From Hordeum vulgare subsp. vulgare (taxonomy: Eukaryota > Streptophyta > Magnoliopsida > Poales > Poaceae): a stretch of DNA of 64,000 bases. Made by a program: the position numbers and the translations under genes. The stretch lies in the NCBI RefSeq assembly GCF_904849725.1, contig NC_058518.1:510619225-510683224 (forward strand), read 5' to 3'. Within the stretch, counting starts at the first letter, position 1. Each line of letters opens with the position of its first letter. Of this stretch, positions 1 through 11,652 are shown one piece after another. The notes beneath the pieces were generated by a model. It saw only the letters and a program-made list of their open reading frames with translations. It did not search any database and was not told the DNA's origin.

Positions 1-939
1 TAAGATGCGATCCTACTAGATACCCATGGTCACCACGTAAAACATGCAACAACAAAATTAGAGGACGTCTAACTTGTTTTTGCAGGGTATGCTTGTGATG
101 TGATATGGCCAACGATGTGATGTGATATATTGGATGTATGAGATGATCATGTTGTAATAGAAAATATCGACTTGCACGTCGATGGTACGACAACCGGCAG
201 GAGCCATAGGGTTGTCTTTATACTAACGTTTGTGCTTGCAGATGCGTTTACTATTTTTGCTAGGATGTAGCTTTAGTAGTAATAGCATGAGTAGCACGAC
301 AACCCCGATGGCAACACGTTGATGGAGATCATGGTGAGGAGCCGGTGACGAGAAGATCGTGCCGGTGCTTTGGTGATGGAGATCAAGAAGCACGTGATGA
401 TGGCCATATCATGTCACTTATGAATTGCATGTGATGTTAATCCTTTTATGCACCTTATTTTGCTTAGAACGACGGTAGCATTATGAGGTGATCTCTCACT
501 AAAATTTCAAGACGAAATTGTGTTCTCCCCGACCGTGCACCGTTGCTACAGTTCGTCGTTTCGAGACACCACGTGATGATCGGGTGTGATAGACTCAACG
601 TTCACATACAACGGGTGCAAAACAGTTGCGCACGCGGAACACTCGGGTTAAGCTTGACGAGCCTAGCATGTGCAGACATGGCCTCGGAACACATGAGACC
701 GAAAGGTCGATCATGAATCATATAGATGATATGATTAGTATAGGGATGCTTACCACTGAAACTATACTCGACTCACGTGATGATCGGACTTGAGCTAGTG
801 TAAGTGGATCATGAACCACTCAAATGACTAGAGAGATGTACTTTTTGAGTGGGAGTTTAGCGAATAATTTGATTAAGTTAAACTCTAATTGTCTTGAACA
901 TAGTCTAAGTCCACTTTGAATATATTTGTGTTGTAGATC
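1..939 (+). other. Untranslated leader of Copia copy 1
   Basis: This is the non-coding leader between the missing 5' LTR and the gag start. It matches the minus-strand leader of copy 2 (53257-54185) over its length. The primer binding site would lie upstream of the window. No open frame of note is seen. BARE-type leaders are known to be long and to carry packaging signals; nothing specific is recognised here. Confidence 0.8.
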
Positions 940-3900
940 ATGGCTCACGCTACAGTCATCCTGAATTTTAATACGTTCCTAGAGAAAGCTAAGTTGAAAG
1001 ATGATGGAAGCAACTTTGTAGACTGGGCTCGTAATCTTAAGCTAATCTTACAAGCTGGGAAGAAGGATTATGTCCTTAATGCTGCACTAGGAGATGAACC
1101 ACCCGCTACGGCTGATCAGGATGTTAAGAACGCTTGGTTAGCGCGTAAGGAGGACTACTCAATAGTTCAATGTGCAGTCTTGTATGGCTTAGAACCGGGA
1201 CTTCAACGTCGCTTTGAGCGTCATGGAGCATTTGAGATGTTCCAGGAGTTGAAGTTTATCTTTCAGAAGAACGCCCGGATCGAGAGGTATGAGACCTCCG
1301 ATAAATTCTATGCTTGCAAGATGGAGGAAAACTCGTCTGTCAGTGAACATGTGCTCAAAATGTCTGGGTACTCAAACCGTCTAGCTGAGCTGGGGATTGA
1401 ACTCCCGCAATAGGCTATCACTGACAGAATCCTTCAATCACTGCCTCCAAGCTATAAAGGCTTTGTGTTGAACTACAACATGCAAGGGATGAACAAGTCT
1501 CCCGGCGAGTTGTTTGCGATGCTGAAAGTCGCAGAGTCTGATCTCCGCAAAGAGCATCAAGTGTCGATGGTGAATAAGACCACTAGTTTCAAGAGAAACG
1601 GCAAAGGCAAGAAGGGTAATTCGAAGAAGAGCGGCAAGCCTGTTGCCAATCCGACGAAGAAGCCCAAAGCTAGACCTAAGCCAGAAACGGAGTGTTACTA
1701 TTGCAAGGGTATGGGTCACTGGAAGCGCAATTGCCCCAAGTATCTGGCAGATAAGAAGGCGGCCAAAGAAAAATCAGGTATATTTGATATACATGTTATT
1801 GATGTGTACTTAACCGGCTCTCGTAATAGTGCCTGGGTATTCGATATCGGTTCTGTTGCTCATATTTGCAACTCGAAACAGGAACTGCGGAATAGACGAA
1901 GGCCGGCGAAAGATGAAGTGACGATGCGCGTAGGAAATGGTTCCAAGGTTGATGCAATCGCCGTCGGCACAATTTCACTTTAGTTACCATCAGGATTAGT
2001 GATGAACTTAAATAATTGTTATTTAGTGCCTGCGTTGAGCATGAACATTATATCTGGATCTTGTTTATTGCGAGACGGTTACTCTTTTAAGTCAGAGAAT
2101 AATGGTTGTTCTATTTCTATGAGTAACATCTTTTATGGTCATGCACCCAATGTGAGAGGATTGTTCATATTGAATCTTGATAGCGATACGCATATACATA
2201 ATATTGAGACCAAAAGAGTTAGAGTTAACAATGATAGCGCCATATTTTTGTGGCACTGCCGCTTAGGTCATATTGGTGTAAAACGCATGAAGAAACTCCA
2301 TGCTGATGGACTTTTGGAGTCACTTGACTTTGATTCACTTGACACGTGCGAACCATGCCTCATGGGCAAGATGACTAAGACTCCGTTCTCCGAAACAATG
2401 GAGCGTGCAAGTGACTTATTGGAAATCATACATACCGATGTGTGTGGTCCGATGAGCGTGGAGGCACGCGGCGGATATCGTTATTTTCTCACCTTCACTG
2501 ACGATTTGAGTAGATATGGTTATGTCTACTTGATGAAGCACAAGTCTGAAACATTTGAAAAGTTCAAGCAATTTCAGAGTGAAGTGGAAAATCATCGTAA
2601 CAAGAAGATCAAGTTCCTACAGTCTGATCGTGGGGGTGAATATCTGAGTTTCGAGTTTGGTACTCACTTAAGACAATGTGGAATTGTTTCACAGTTAACA
2701 CCGCCTAGAACACCACAACATAATGGTGTGTCCGAACGTCGTAATCGTACTCTATTAGAGATGGTGCGATCTATGATGTCTCTTACTGATTTGCCGTTAT
2801 TGTTTTGGGGTTATGCATTAGAAACAGCTGCATTCACTTTAAATAGGGCACCATCAAAATCCGTTGAGACGACACCATACGAACTGCGGTATGGCAAAAG
2901 GCCAAAGTTGTCGTTTCTTAAAGTTTGGGGATGTGATGCTTATGTCAAAAAGCTTCAGCCTGAAAAGATGGAACCCAAAGCGGAAAAGTGCGTCTTCATA
3001 GGTTACCCAAAAGAGACAGTTGGGTACACCTTCTATCTCAAATCCGAGGGCAAAGTGTTTGTTGCTAAAAACGGAGCTTTTCTCGAGAAGGAGTTTCTCT
3101 CGAGAGAATTGAGTGGGAGGAAGATAGAACTTGACGAGGTTGTCGAACCTCTCATCCCTCTGGATGGTGGCGCAGGGCAAGGGGAAACCTCTGTCATTGC
3201 AACGCCGGCTGAGGAGGAAGTTAATGATGATGATCATGAAACTCCAGTTCAAGTTTCTGTCGAACCACGTAGGTCGACGAGTCCACGTGCTGCTCCAGAG
3301 TGGTACGGTAATCCCGTCTTATCAATCATGTTGTTAGACAACAATGAACCTGCGAATTATGAAGAAGCAATGGTGGGCCCAGATTCCAACAAATGGCTAG
3401 AAGCCATGAAATCCGAGATAGGATCCATGTATGAGAACAAAGTGTGGACTTTGGAGGTACTACCTGAGGGCCGCAAGGCTATTCAGAACAAATGGATCTT
3501 TAAGAGGAAGACGGACGCTGACGGCAATGTGACCGTTTATAATGCTCGACTTGTGGCAAAGGGTTTTTCACAAGTTCAAGGAGTTGACTACGATGAGACA
3601 TTCTCACCCGTAGCGATGCTTAAGTCCGTCAGAATCATGTTAGCAATAGCTGCATTTTTCGATTATGAGATCTGGCAGATGGATGTCAAAACGGCGTTCC
3701 TTAACGGTTTCCTTAAGGAAGAGTTGTATATGATACAACCCGAAGGTTTTGTCAATCCTAAGAATGCTAACAAGGTGTGCAAGCTCCAGCGATCCATTTA
3801 TGGACTCGTGCAAGCATCTCGGAGTTGGAACAAACGCTTTGATGAGGTGATCAAAGCATTTGGGTTTATACAAGTAGTTGGAGAATCTTGTATTTACAAG

Positions 3901-4920
3901 AAAGTGAGTGGGAGCTGTGTGGCGTTTCTAATATTATATGTGGATGACATATTGTTGATTGGAAACAACGTGGAGTTTTTAGAGAGCATAAAGGATTACT
4001 TAAATAAGAGTTTCTCTATGAAGGACCTAGGAGAAGCTGCTTACATTCTAGGCATTAAGATCTATAGGGATAGATCAAAACGCCTGATAGGACTTTCACA
4101 AAGCACATACCTTGATAAAGTTTTGAAGAGGTTCAAAATGGAACAGTCCAAGAAAGGGTTCTTGCCAGTTTTACAAGGTACGAGATTGAGTAAGACTCAG
4201 TGCCCAGCAACTGATGAAGATAGAGAGCATATGCGCTCCGTCCCCTATGCTTCAGCCATAGGTTCTATCATGTATGCGATGCTGTGCACTAGACCGGATG
4301 TTAGCCTGGCCATAAGTATGGCAGGTAGGTTCCAGAGTAATCCAGGAGTGGATCACTGGACAGCGGTCAAGAATATCCTGAAGTACCTGAAAAGGACTAA
4401 GGAGATGTTTCTCGTGTATGGAGGTGACGAAGAGCTCGCCGTAAAAGGTTACGTCGATGCAAGCTTTGACACTAATCCGGACGACTCAAAGTCGCAAACC
4501 GGATACGTATTTATTCTTAATGGGGGTGCGGTAAGCTGGTGCAGTTCCAAGCAAAGCGTCGTAGCAGATTCTACATGTGAAGCGGAGTACATGGCTGCCT
4601 CGGAGGCGGCTAAGGAGGGTGTCTGGATGAAGCAATTCATGACGGATCTTGGAGTGGTGCCAAGCGCACTGAATCCAATAACCTTGTTCTGTGACAACAC
4701 GGGTGCCATTGCGTTAGCAAAGGAACCACGGTTTCACAAGAAGACCAGACACATCAAACGACGCTTCAACCTCATCCGCGACTACGTCGAAGGAGAGGAC
4801 GTGAATATATGCAAAGTGCACACGGATCTGAATGTAGCAGACCCGCTGACTAAACCTCTTCCACGGCCAAAACATGATCAACACCAGAACTGTATGGGTG
4901 TTAGATTTATTACAAAGTAA
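940..4920 (+). pseudogene. Copia gag-pol polyprotein with two nonsense codons
   Basis: One continuous frame of 1327 codons encodes the whole Copia polyprotein but is cut by TAG at 1411-1413 and TAG at 1981-1983; no frameshift is needed. Copy 2 has GAG and CGG at these places. Domain order: gag with start MAHATV; CCHC zinc knuckle (CYYCKGMGHWKRNC, from about 1693); aspartic protease motif near 1840, here FDIGS where copy 2 reads FDTGS, so the catalytic DTG is altered; integrase HHCC region (WHCRLGH, CEPCLMGK) and catalytic D, D, E (HTDVCGP, SDRGGEY, SERRNRT); reverse transcriptase with YVDD at 3937-3948; RNase H (YVDASFD, CEAEYM, CDNTGA). Protease before integrase before RT is diagnostic for Copia. 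The start ATG at 940 equals the start in copy 2. Confidence 0.95.
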
Positions 4921-4960
4921 TTCACATGATGATGTGAGGGCTAGATTATTGACTCTAGTG

Positions 4961-4972
4961 CAAGTGGGAGAC
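4961..4972 (+). promoter_or_regulatory. Polypurine tract of Copia copy 1
   Basis: The sequence CAAGTGGGAGAC lies directly before the 3' LTR start TGTTGG. This is the expected plus-strand primer position, and copy 2 has the same sequence in inverse at 49225-49236. Confidence 0.85.
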
Positions 4973-6793
4973 TGTTGGAATTATGCCCTAGAGGCAATAA
5001 TAAATATAGTTATTATTATAATTCCTGTATCAAGATAATCGTTTATTATCCATGCTATAATTGTATTGAATGAAGACTCATTTACATGTGTGGATACATA
5101 GACAAAAACACCGTCCCTAGCAAGCCTCTAGTTGGCTAGCCAGTTGATCAAAGATAGCCAGTGTCTTCTGATTATGAACAAGGTGTTGTTGCTTGATAAC
5201 TGGATCACGTCATTAGGAGAATCACGTGATGGACTAGACCCAAACTAATAGACATAGCATGTTGATCGTGTCATTTTGTTGCTACTGTTTTCTACGTGTC
5301 AAGTGTTTATTCCTATGACCATGAGATCATATAACTCACTGACACCGGAGGAATGCTTTGTGTGTATCAAACGTCGCAACGTAACTGGGTGACTATAAAG
5401 ATGCTCTACAGGTATCTCCGAAGGTGTTAGTTGAGTTAGTATGGATCAAGACAGGGATTTGTCACTCCGTGTGACGGAGAGGTATCTCGGGGCCCACTCG
5501 GTAATACAACATCACACACAAGCCTTGCAAGCAATGTGACTTAGTGTAAGTTGCGGGATCCTGTATTACGGAACGAGTAAAGAGACTTGCCGGTAAACGA
5601 GATTGAAATAGGTATGCGGATACTGACGATCGAATCTCGGGCAAGTAACATACCGAAGGACAAAGGGAATGACATACGGGATTATATGAATCCTTGGCAC
5701 TGAGGTTCAAACGATAAGATCTTCGTAGAATATGTAGGATCCAATATGGGAATCCAGGTCCCGCTGTTGGATATTGACCGAGGAGTCTCTCGGGTCATGT
5801 CTACATAGTTCTCGAACCCGCAGGGTCTGCACACTTAAGGTTCGACGTTGTTTTATGCGTATTTGAGTTATATGGTTGGTTACCGAATGTTGTTCGGAGT
5901 CGCGGATGAGATCACGGACGTCACGAGGGTTTCCGGAATGGTCCGGAAACGAAGATTGATATACAGGATGACCTCATTTGATTACCGGAAGGTTTTCGGA
6001 GTTACCGGGAATGTACCGGGAATGACGAATGGGTTCCGGGAGTTCACCGGGGGGGGGGGGGGGCAACCCACCCCGGGGAAGCCCATAGGCCATAAGGGTG
6101 GCGCATCAGCCCTTAGTGGGCTGGTGGGACAGCCCAAAAGGGCCCTATGCCCAAAAGAAAAATCAAAGAGAAAGAAAAAAAGGGAGGTGGGAAGGAAGGG
6201 AAGGACTCCCACCCACCAAACCAAGTCCAACTCGGTTTGGGGGGGGAGCCTTCCCCCCTTGGCCCGGCCGACCCCCTTGGGGCTCCTTGAGCCCCAAGGC
6301 AAGGTCCCCTCCCTCCCACCTATATATACGGAGGTTTTAGGGCTGATTTGAGACGACTTTTCCACGGCAGCCCGACCACATACCTCCACAGTTTTTCCTC
6401 TAGATCGCGTTTCTGCGGAGCTCGGGCGGAGCCCTGCTGAGACAAGGTCATCACCAACCTCCGGAGCACCGTCACGCTGCCGGAGAACTCTTCTACCTCT
6501 CCGTCTCTCTTGCTGGATCAAGAAGGCCGAGATCATCGTCCAACTGTACGTGTGCTGAACGCGGAGGTGCCGTCCGTTCGGTACTAGATCGTGGGACTGA
6601 TCGCGGGATTGTTCGCGGGGCGGATCGAGGGACGTGAGGATGTTCCACTACATCAACCGCGTTCACTAATGCTTCTGCTGTATGATCTACAAGGGTACGT
6701 AGATCACTCATCCCCTCTCGTAGATGGACATCACCATGATAGGTCTTCGTGCGCGTAGGAAATTTTTTGTTTCCCATGCGACGTTCCCCAACA
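4973..6793 (+). repeat. 3' LTR of Copia copy 1 (1821 bp)
   Basis: The LTR starts TGTTGGAATTATGCCC and ends CGTTCCCCAACA, with TG...CA ends and a short TGTTGG/CCAACA terminal inverted repeat. It matches both LTRs of copy 2 in inverse. A run of 15 G occurs at 6049-6063, and a GC-rich block follows to about 6320. Open frames read across this LTR on both strands (5848-6536) are chance frames in compositionally biased sequence. Confidence 0.94.
6321..6328 (+). promoter_or_regulatory. TATA box in Copia 3' LTR
   Basis: TATATATA follows the GC-rich block and lies about 470 bp before the LTR end. The same motif is at matching positions in both LTRs of copy 2 (47905-47912 and 54975-54982). BARE-1 LTRs are known to carry a functional TATA promoter in this region; activity here is inferred. 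Confidence 0.6.
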
Positions 6794-7203
6794 ACCTGTA
6801 CAGCACCTTTATAGTCACCCAGTTACGTTGTGACGTTTGATAACCCACAAGGTATTCCTCCGGTGTCTGGCAGTTGCACGATCTCATGGTCATAGGAACA
6901 GATACATTGACATGCAATAAATAATAGCAATAAACTTCCACGATCATATACTATGTTTATAGTTTGGGTCTTGTCCATCACATCATTCTCCCAATGATGT
7001 GATCCCATTATCAAGTGACAACACTTGATTATGGTCAGGAAACCTTGACCATATTTGATCAACAAGCTAGTCAACTAGAGGTTTACTAGGGACAGTGTTT
7101 TGTCTATGTATCCACACATGTATATGTGTTTCCAATTAATACAATTATAGCATGGATAATAAACAATTGTCATGAACAAATAAATATAATAATAACTAAT
7201 TTG
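6794..7203 (-). repeat. Partial 3' LTR of the old Copia relic
   Basis: This matches copy 2 from about 48785 to 49190. The final 40 bp or so of LTR plus polypurine tract are deleted: the sequence jumps from ACTAATTT straight to GCACTAGAGTC, which in copy 2 lies beyond the LTR end. The rest of this LTR lies left of copy 1, outside the window. Confidence 0.85.
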
Positions 7204-9446
7204 CACTAGAGTCAATAATCTAGTTCACACCACTCTGTGGTTTTAACGAATCCAACACCCATACAGTTCTGGGTTTTAATTACGTCTTGCTTGTGAGAGA
7301 GGTTTTAGTCAACGAGTCTGAACCTTTCAGATCTGTGTGTGCTTTACAAATCTCTATGTTATCCTATAGATGCTGCTACTACGTGTTATTTGGAAATATT
7401 CCAAATGACTGCTGTACTATACGAATCCGGTTTACTACTCAGAGTTATTCGGATTAGTGTCAAAGCTTGCATCGACGTAACCCTTTACGACGAACTCTTT
7501 AATCACCTTCATAATCGAGAAAAATTCCTTAGTCCACTAGTTTACTAAGGATAACTTTGACCGCTGTTTAGTGATTCAATCCTGGATCACTCTTTGTACC
7601 CCTTGACAGACTCATGGCAAGGCACACATCAGGTGCGGTACACAGCATGTCATACTTTAGAGTCTACGGCTAAGGCATAGGGGATGACCTTTGTCCTTTC
7701 TCTTTCTTCTGCCGTGGTCGGGCTTTTGGGTCTTACTCAAATTCACACCTTACAACACAACCAATAACTCCGTCTTTGCTGATCTATTTTTAACTCCTTC
7801 AAAAACTTGTCAAGGCATGCATTTCATTGAAAGTACTATTAAGCGTTTTGATCTATCTCTATAGATCTTGATGCTCAATGTTCAAGTAGCTCTATCCAGG
7901 TTTTCCTTTGAAAAACTCCTTTCAAATAACCCTTTATGCTTTACAGAAATTCTACATTACTTCCTTGATCTTGTTGGAAACATCCTTGCGACAAGTCGAG
8001 CTTTTCTTAATGGTGACTTTTCACCATCATCGTTTGTCTTCCTTTTAAAGATCCATCTTTACTTAATAGTCTTACGGCCATCAAGTAGTTCTTCCAAATT
8101 CTACACTTTGTTTTATACGTGGATCCTTTCTCGGATTTCATGGTCTCCAGCCATTTGCCGGAATCCGGGCCGATCATCGCTTCTCCATAGCTCGTAGGTT
8201 CATTGTTGTTCAACAACATGACCTCCAAGACAGGGTTACCGTACCACTCTGTAGCAGTACATGACCTTGTCGATCTACGTGGTTCGTAGTAACTTGATCC
8301 GAAGCTTAATGATCACTATCATCAGTTTCCACTTCAATTGGTGTAGGCGCCATAGGAACAACTTCCTGTGCCCTGCTACACATTGGTTGAAGTGACGGTT
8401 CAATAACCTCATCAAGTTCCACTACTCTCCCACTCAATTCTTTTGAGAGAAACTTTTCCACGAGAAAGGACCCGTTTCTTGAAACAAACACTTTGCTTTC
8501 GGATCTAAGATAGGAGATGTACCCAACTGTTTTGGATATCCTATGAAGATGCATTTATCCACTTTGGGTTCGAGCTTATTAGACTGAAACTTTTTCACAT
8601 AAGCGTCGTAGCCCCAAACTTTCAAGAAACGACAGCTCAGGTTTCTCCAAACCATATTTCATACTGTGTCATCTCAATGGAAATACGCGGTGCCCGATTT
8701 AAAGTGAATGCGCTTGTCTCTAATGCATAACCCATAAACGATAGTGGTAATTTGATAAGAGACATCATAGTATGCACCATATCAAATAGGATGCGTCTAT
8801 GACGTTCGGACACACTATCACACTATGGTGTTCTAGGTGGCATGAATTGCGAAACAATTTTCACATTGTCTTAACTGTGTACCAAAACTCGCAACTCAGA
8901 TATTCATCTCTATGATCATATCGTAGAGAGTGTATCCTCTTGTCACGACGATCTTCACTCTGAAATAGCTTTGAACTTTTCAATATTTCAGACTTGTGAT
9001 TCATCAAGTAAATACTCATGAATCTACTCAAGTCATCAGTGAAGTAAGAACATAACGATATCCACTCCGTGCCTCAACACTTATTGGACTGCACACATCG
9101 AAAATGTTTTACTTCCAACAAGTTACTCTCTTGTTCCATGTGGTATGTTTTGCATGTCTCAAGTGATTCAAAATAAAGTGAGTCCAAACGATCCATCCGC
9201 ATAGAGTTTCTTCATGCGTTTATACCAATAGGTATGGTTTGCATGTCTCAAACGTTTCAAAAATGAGTGAGTACAAAGTTGCTACTACAACTAAATTTTC
9301 TCTAGGAACATATAAAAAAACAGTAGAGCTATAGCGCAAGCTACATCATAATTTGCAAAGACCTTTTAACTATGTTCATGATAATTAGTTCAATTAATCA
9401 TCTTACTTAAGAACTCCCACTCAAAAAATACATCCCTCTAGTCATT
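7204..9446 (-). pseudogene. Decayed Copia pol fragments and leader remnant (old relic)
   Basis: Reading from low to high coordinate this follows copy 2 in the same order: RNase H region (7204 to about 7970), then a jump over the RT core to the RT N-terminal part (7980-8240), the integrase C-terminal spacer (8240-8660), integrase core and zinc region (8660-9300), then a jump over gag to the leader (about 9365-9446). Short frames such as 8434-8655 (KVWGYDAYVKK) and 8007-8228 are readable remnants. A local duplication is visible: blocks starting at about 9142 and 9231 share a TATG-TTTGCATGTCTCAA pattern. There are no intact domains. Confidence 0.85.
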
Positions 9447-9925
9447 CACTACGGGAATCAGGTAATTTGCCGTCTGTTAAGATCTTTGCCGTCAGCTTTT
9501 CTTCGTGGATGACGACAAAGAGCACTTTTGCCATCAGTTGCCGTTAGTTTCTGACGACAAAGAATGACTGACGGCGTAGACAAAGTTTGCCGTCTGTAAA
9601 AAAAACTGATGACGGCAAAAATATTTTGCCGTTTGTAAAAGAAAACGGATGACTGCAAAGACATTTTTTGCCGTCTGTAAAAAAAACCTGATGACGTCAA
9701 AAAAATTTGCCGTCTGTAAAAGAAAACGGATGACGTCAAAGACATTTTTTGGCGTCTGTAAAAAAAATGTAGACGACAAAAAAGAACACACCACGCGGAT
9801 CGATCACGCGGATCGATGACGTGGCATGATCCCGCCCGTCGGATGACAAACGTGGGATGACACAAATATTTCTATTTTGCCGTCTGTAACAAAACTGATG
9901 ACGACAAAGCACAGTCCACGGATCG
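9447..9925. repeat. Left subterminal repeat array of the CACTA element
   Basis: More than ten copies of a TGCCGTCTGTAA-type motif and its inverse (TGACGGCAAA or TGACGACAAA) occur between 9470 and 9910. Open frames reading through it (for example 9458-9865 minus, with a repeated FFYRRQ pattern) are translations of the repeat and not genes. Confidence 0.85.
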
Positions 9926-9959
9926 ATCACGTGGATCAGTGACGTGGCAACATCAGATC

Positions 9960-10880
9960 ATGCGCCCACTTGATCCTACGGATCATGGTCACAACCAACG
10001 AGAAGCACCACCCATCACGTTCTCCCTCTCTCCACTCATTCGACCCCACCACTATCTCTGTCTACACAAATCCGGCCCCACCACTATCTCTCTCTCCCTA
10101 CACTGATATACTTCCTTATACATCCCCACCCTATGTCTCGTATTTCTCTCTCACAAACAAACAAGGAGGCCGGCCGATCGATCTAGGGACAGGAGGCCAG
10201 CGCTGCCAGCCTCAACTTCCAGCGCCGCCCGACTCACGTGCCAGCGCTGCCGCTCGCCTCCACCAGCCGGTGCCGCTCGATCTCTATCTCCTGTATCTCT
10301 CTCCTCCCTCTCTCTCTTTCTCTAACTAATGGAACATCAGGTCACATAGGAGGCCGACGCCACTCGCCCCACCTGTTGCCGCCGTCGCTGCACTTCCCCA
10401 CCGGCCGCCGCTGCTCGCCCCCACCGGCCCGCCACGGGCGAGGGTGGTGGCCAGGTGGGCCAGCGGCTCGTGCGGGCGTTCCGTGCTTGCGAGCATGGCT
10501 CGGGGAGCTGGGTCAGGTGGCCATGGATCCTCCTCCTTCCTGTCGGGGCACCTCCCATCCTTCCTGTCGGGGTACCTCCACTCCTACGTCCACCTCGTCG
10601 GTCCCTTGTGTGCTAGCGGCACGGATCTCGCCTCCCCGGTCGCGCAGAACCCTCCACTTCCGGCGGCGAGTGTGCTATTGTTCTTCTGTGTGAAATAATG
10701 AGCGACAATGGATGTTGAAATATACTAGTAGTATTTTGTTTCTTGCATCAGTGAGCGATGGATGTAATGTGTAAATCTGGCTCTCTCTTGTAATATTTGT
10801 TCGTTCTTAATACTATTGGTTGTGAAATCTCAATGGAAGATTTTGTCTATGCCTTCAACCATTTACTCATGCCTCTCCTC
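9960..10880 (+). other. CACTA interior: gene-like cargo of unknown origin
   Basis: Between the two subterminal arrays lies sequence unlike the rest: a pyrimidine-rich CTCTCTC stretch (10010-10150), a GC-rich block with open frames (10238-10693, 151 codons; 10444-10698, 84 codons, in another frame) and an AT-rich tail (10690-10880) resembling a 3' untranslated region. Two imperfect 24-bp copies containing TCCTTCCTGTCGGGG occur in tandem near 10540-10580. I recognise no protein domain. It may be a captured gene fragment or the relic transcription unit of the transposon; no frame is convincing as a gene. Confidence 0.4.
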
Positions 10881-10914
10881 CTGGATTGTTATTTATATTT
10901 TTTAAGTAAACAAA

Positions 10915-11263
10915 ATTTTTTGCCGTCTGGTATTAGCAACAGCTGACGGCAAACGTTTTTTTTGCCGTCTCGCATTTTGGTCCGGCTGACGGCAAAAAAT
11001 TGACACCGTCCGTTAGTGGGAGGTTCTCTCAGAGTGATTTTTTTGCCGTCTGTCTTATAATAGATGACGGCAAAGCATTTGTACTAATGGCAACAATTTT
11101 GCCGTCTTTCCGAACAACTGTTGACGGCAAAAATACCCTTTGCGGGCACACAGTCTGACGACATTTTTTGCCGTCATGGGATGACGGCAAAATTTTTGCC
11201 GTCTGTAATTCTCTCTTTGCCATCTGTAGCGTCCTGACGGCAAAATGCCCAATTCCTGTAGTG
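10915..11263. repeat. Right subterminal repeat array of the CACTA element
   Basis: Repeated TTTTTGCCGTCTG and TGACGGCAAA motifs in both orientations run from about 10918 to 11242 and end in the terminal inverted repeat at 11248-11263. It mirrors the left array. Confidence 0.85.
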
Positions 11264-11652
11264 ATTTGAGTGGCGCATGATCCAAATCCACTAACTCAAG
11301 TCCGACCATCACGTGAGTTGAGTATAGTTTTAGTGGTAAACATCTCTATGCTAATCATATCAACTATACGATTCATGCTCGACCTTTCGGTCTCTTGTGT
11401 TTTGAGGCCATGTCTGCACATGCTAGGCTCGTCAAGTTTAACCCGAGTGTTTCGCGTGTGCAACTGTTTTGCACTCGTTGTATGTGAACGTTGAGTCTAT
11501 CACACCCGATCATCACGTGGTGTCTCGAAATGACGAACTGTCGCAACAGTGCACAGTCGGGGAGAACACAATTTTATCTTGAATATTTAGTGAGGGATCA
11601 CCTTATAATGCAACAGTCATTCTAAGCAAGATAACGTGCATAAAAAGATTAA
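11264..11652 (-). other. Leader fragment of the old Copia relic
   Basis: This continues the Copia leader to the right of the CACTA insertion and matches copy 2 from about 53370 to 53760. At about 11653 it jumps directly into LTR sequence (TATATATCAATC), so the rest of the leader, the primer binding site and about half an LTR are missing. Confidence 0.8.

Larger units (their letters stand above)
1..6793 (+). mobile_element. BARE1/WIS/Angela-type Copia retrotransposon, copy 1 (5' LTR off-window)
   Basis: Leader, a single gag-pol frame, polypurine tract and 3' LTR are present in order; the 5' LTR and start of the leader lie before base 1. The start of the window matches, in inverse, the leader of the second copy near 54190, which fixes the family and orientation. 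The 3' LTR runs from TGTTGGAATT to CCCCAACA. It interrupts the LTR of an older minus-strand relic: the sequence after it (ACCTG then TACAGCACC) matches the uninterrupted LTR stretch near 12214. The likely target duplication is ACCTG, but the left copy cannot be seen. The frame is dead (two nonsense codons), so any mobility would need proteins from another copy. Confidence 0.93.
9447..11263. mobile_element. Non-autonomous CACTA (DTC) DNA transposon
   Basis: The left end reads CACTACGGGAATCAGG; the right end, in inverse, CACTACAGGAATTGGG. These are flanked by the 3-bp target duplication ATT (9444-9446 and 11264-11266). Removing the element rejoins a leader sequence that matches copy 2 near 53365-53390 (CTAGTCATT then TGAGTGG). 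Both subterminal regions are packed with TTTGCCGTCTGTAA and TGACGGCAAA repeats in both orientations, the usual transposase-binding architecture of CACTA elements. The 1817-bp length leaves no room for a transposase, and none is seen. Confidence 0.93.

Noticed and set aside
5848..6536. Open frames of 167 and 184 codons on opposite strands
   Set aside because: They lie wholly in the GC-rich part of a Copia LTR and recur in all copies of that LTR; Pro/Gly-rich with no domain.
9458..9865. 135-codon frame with a repeated FFYRRQ pattern, looking like a repeat protein
   Set aside because: It is the translation of CACTA subterminal repeats (TGCCGTCTGTAA).
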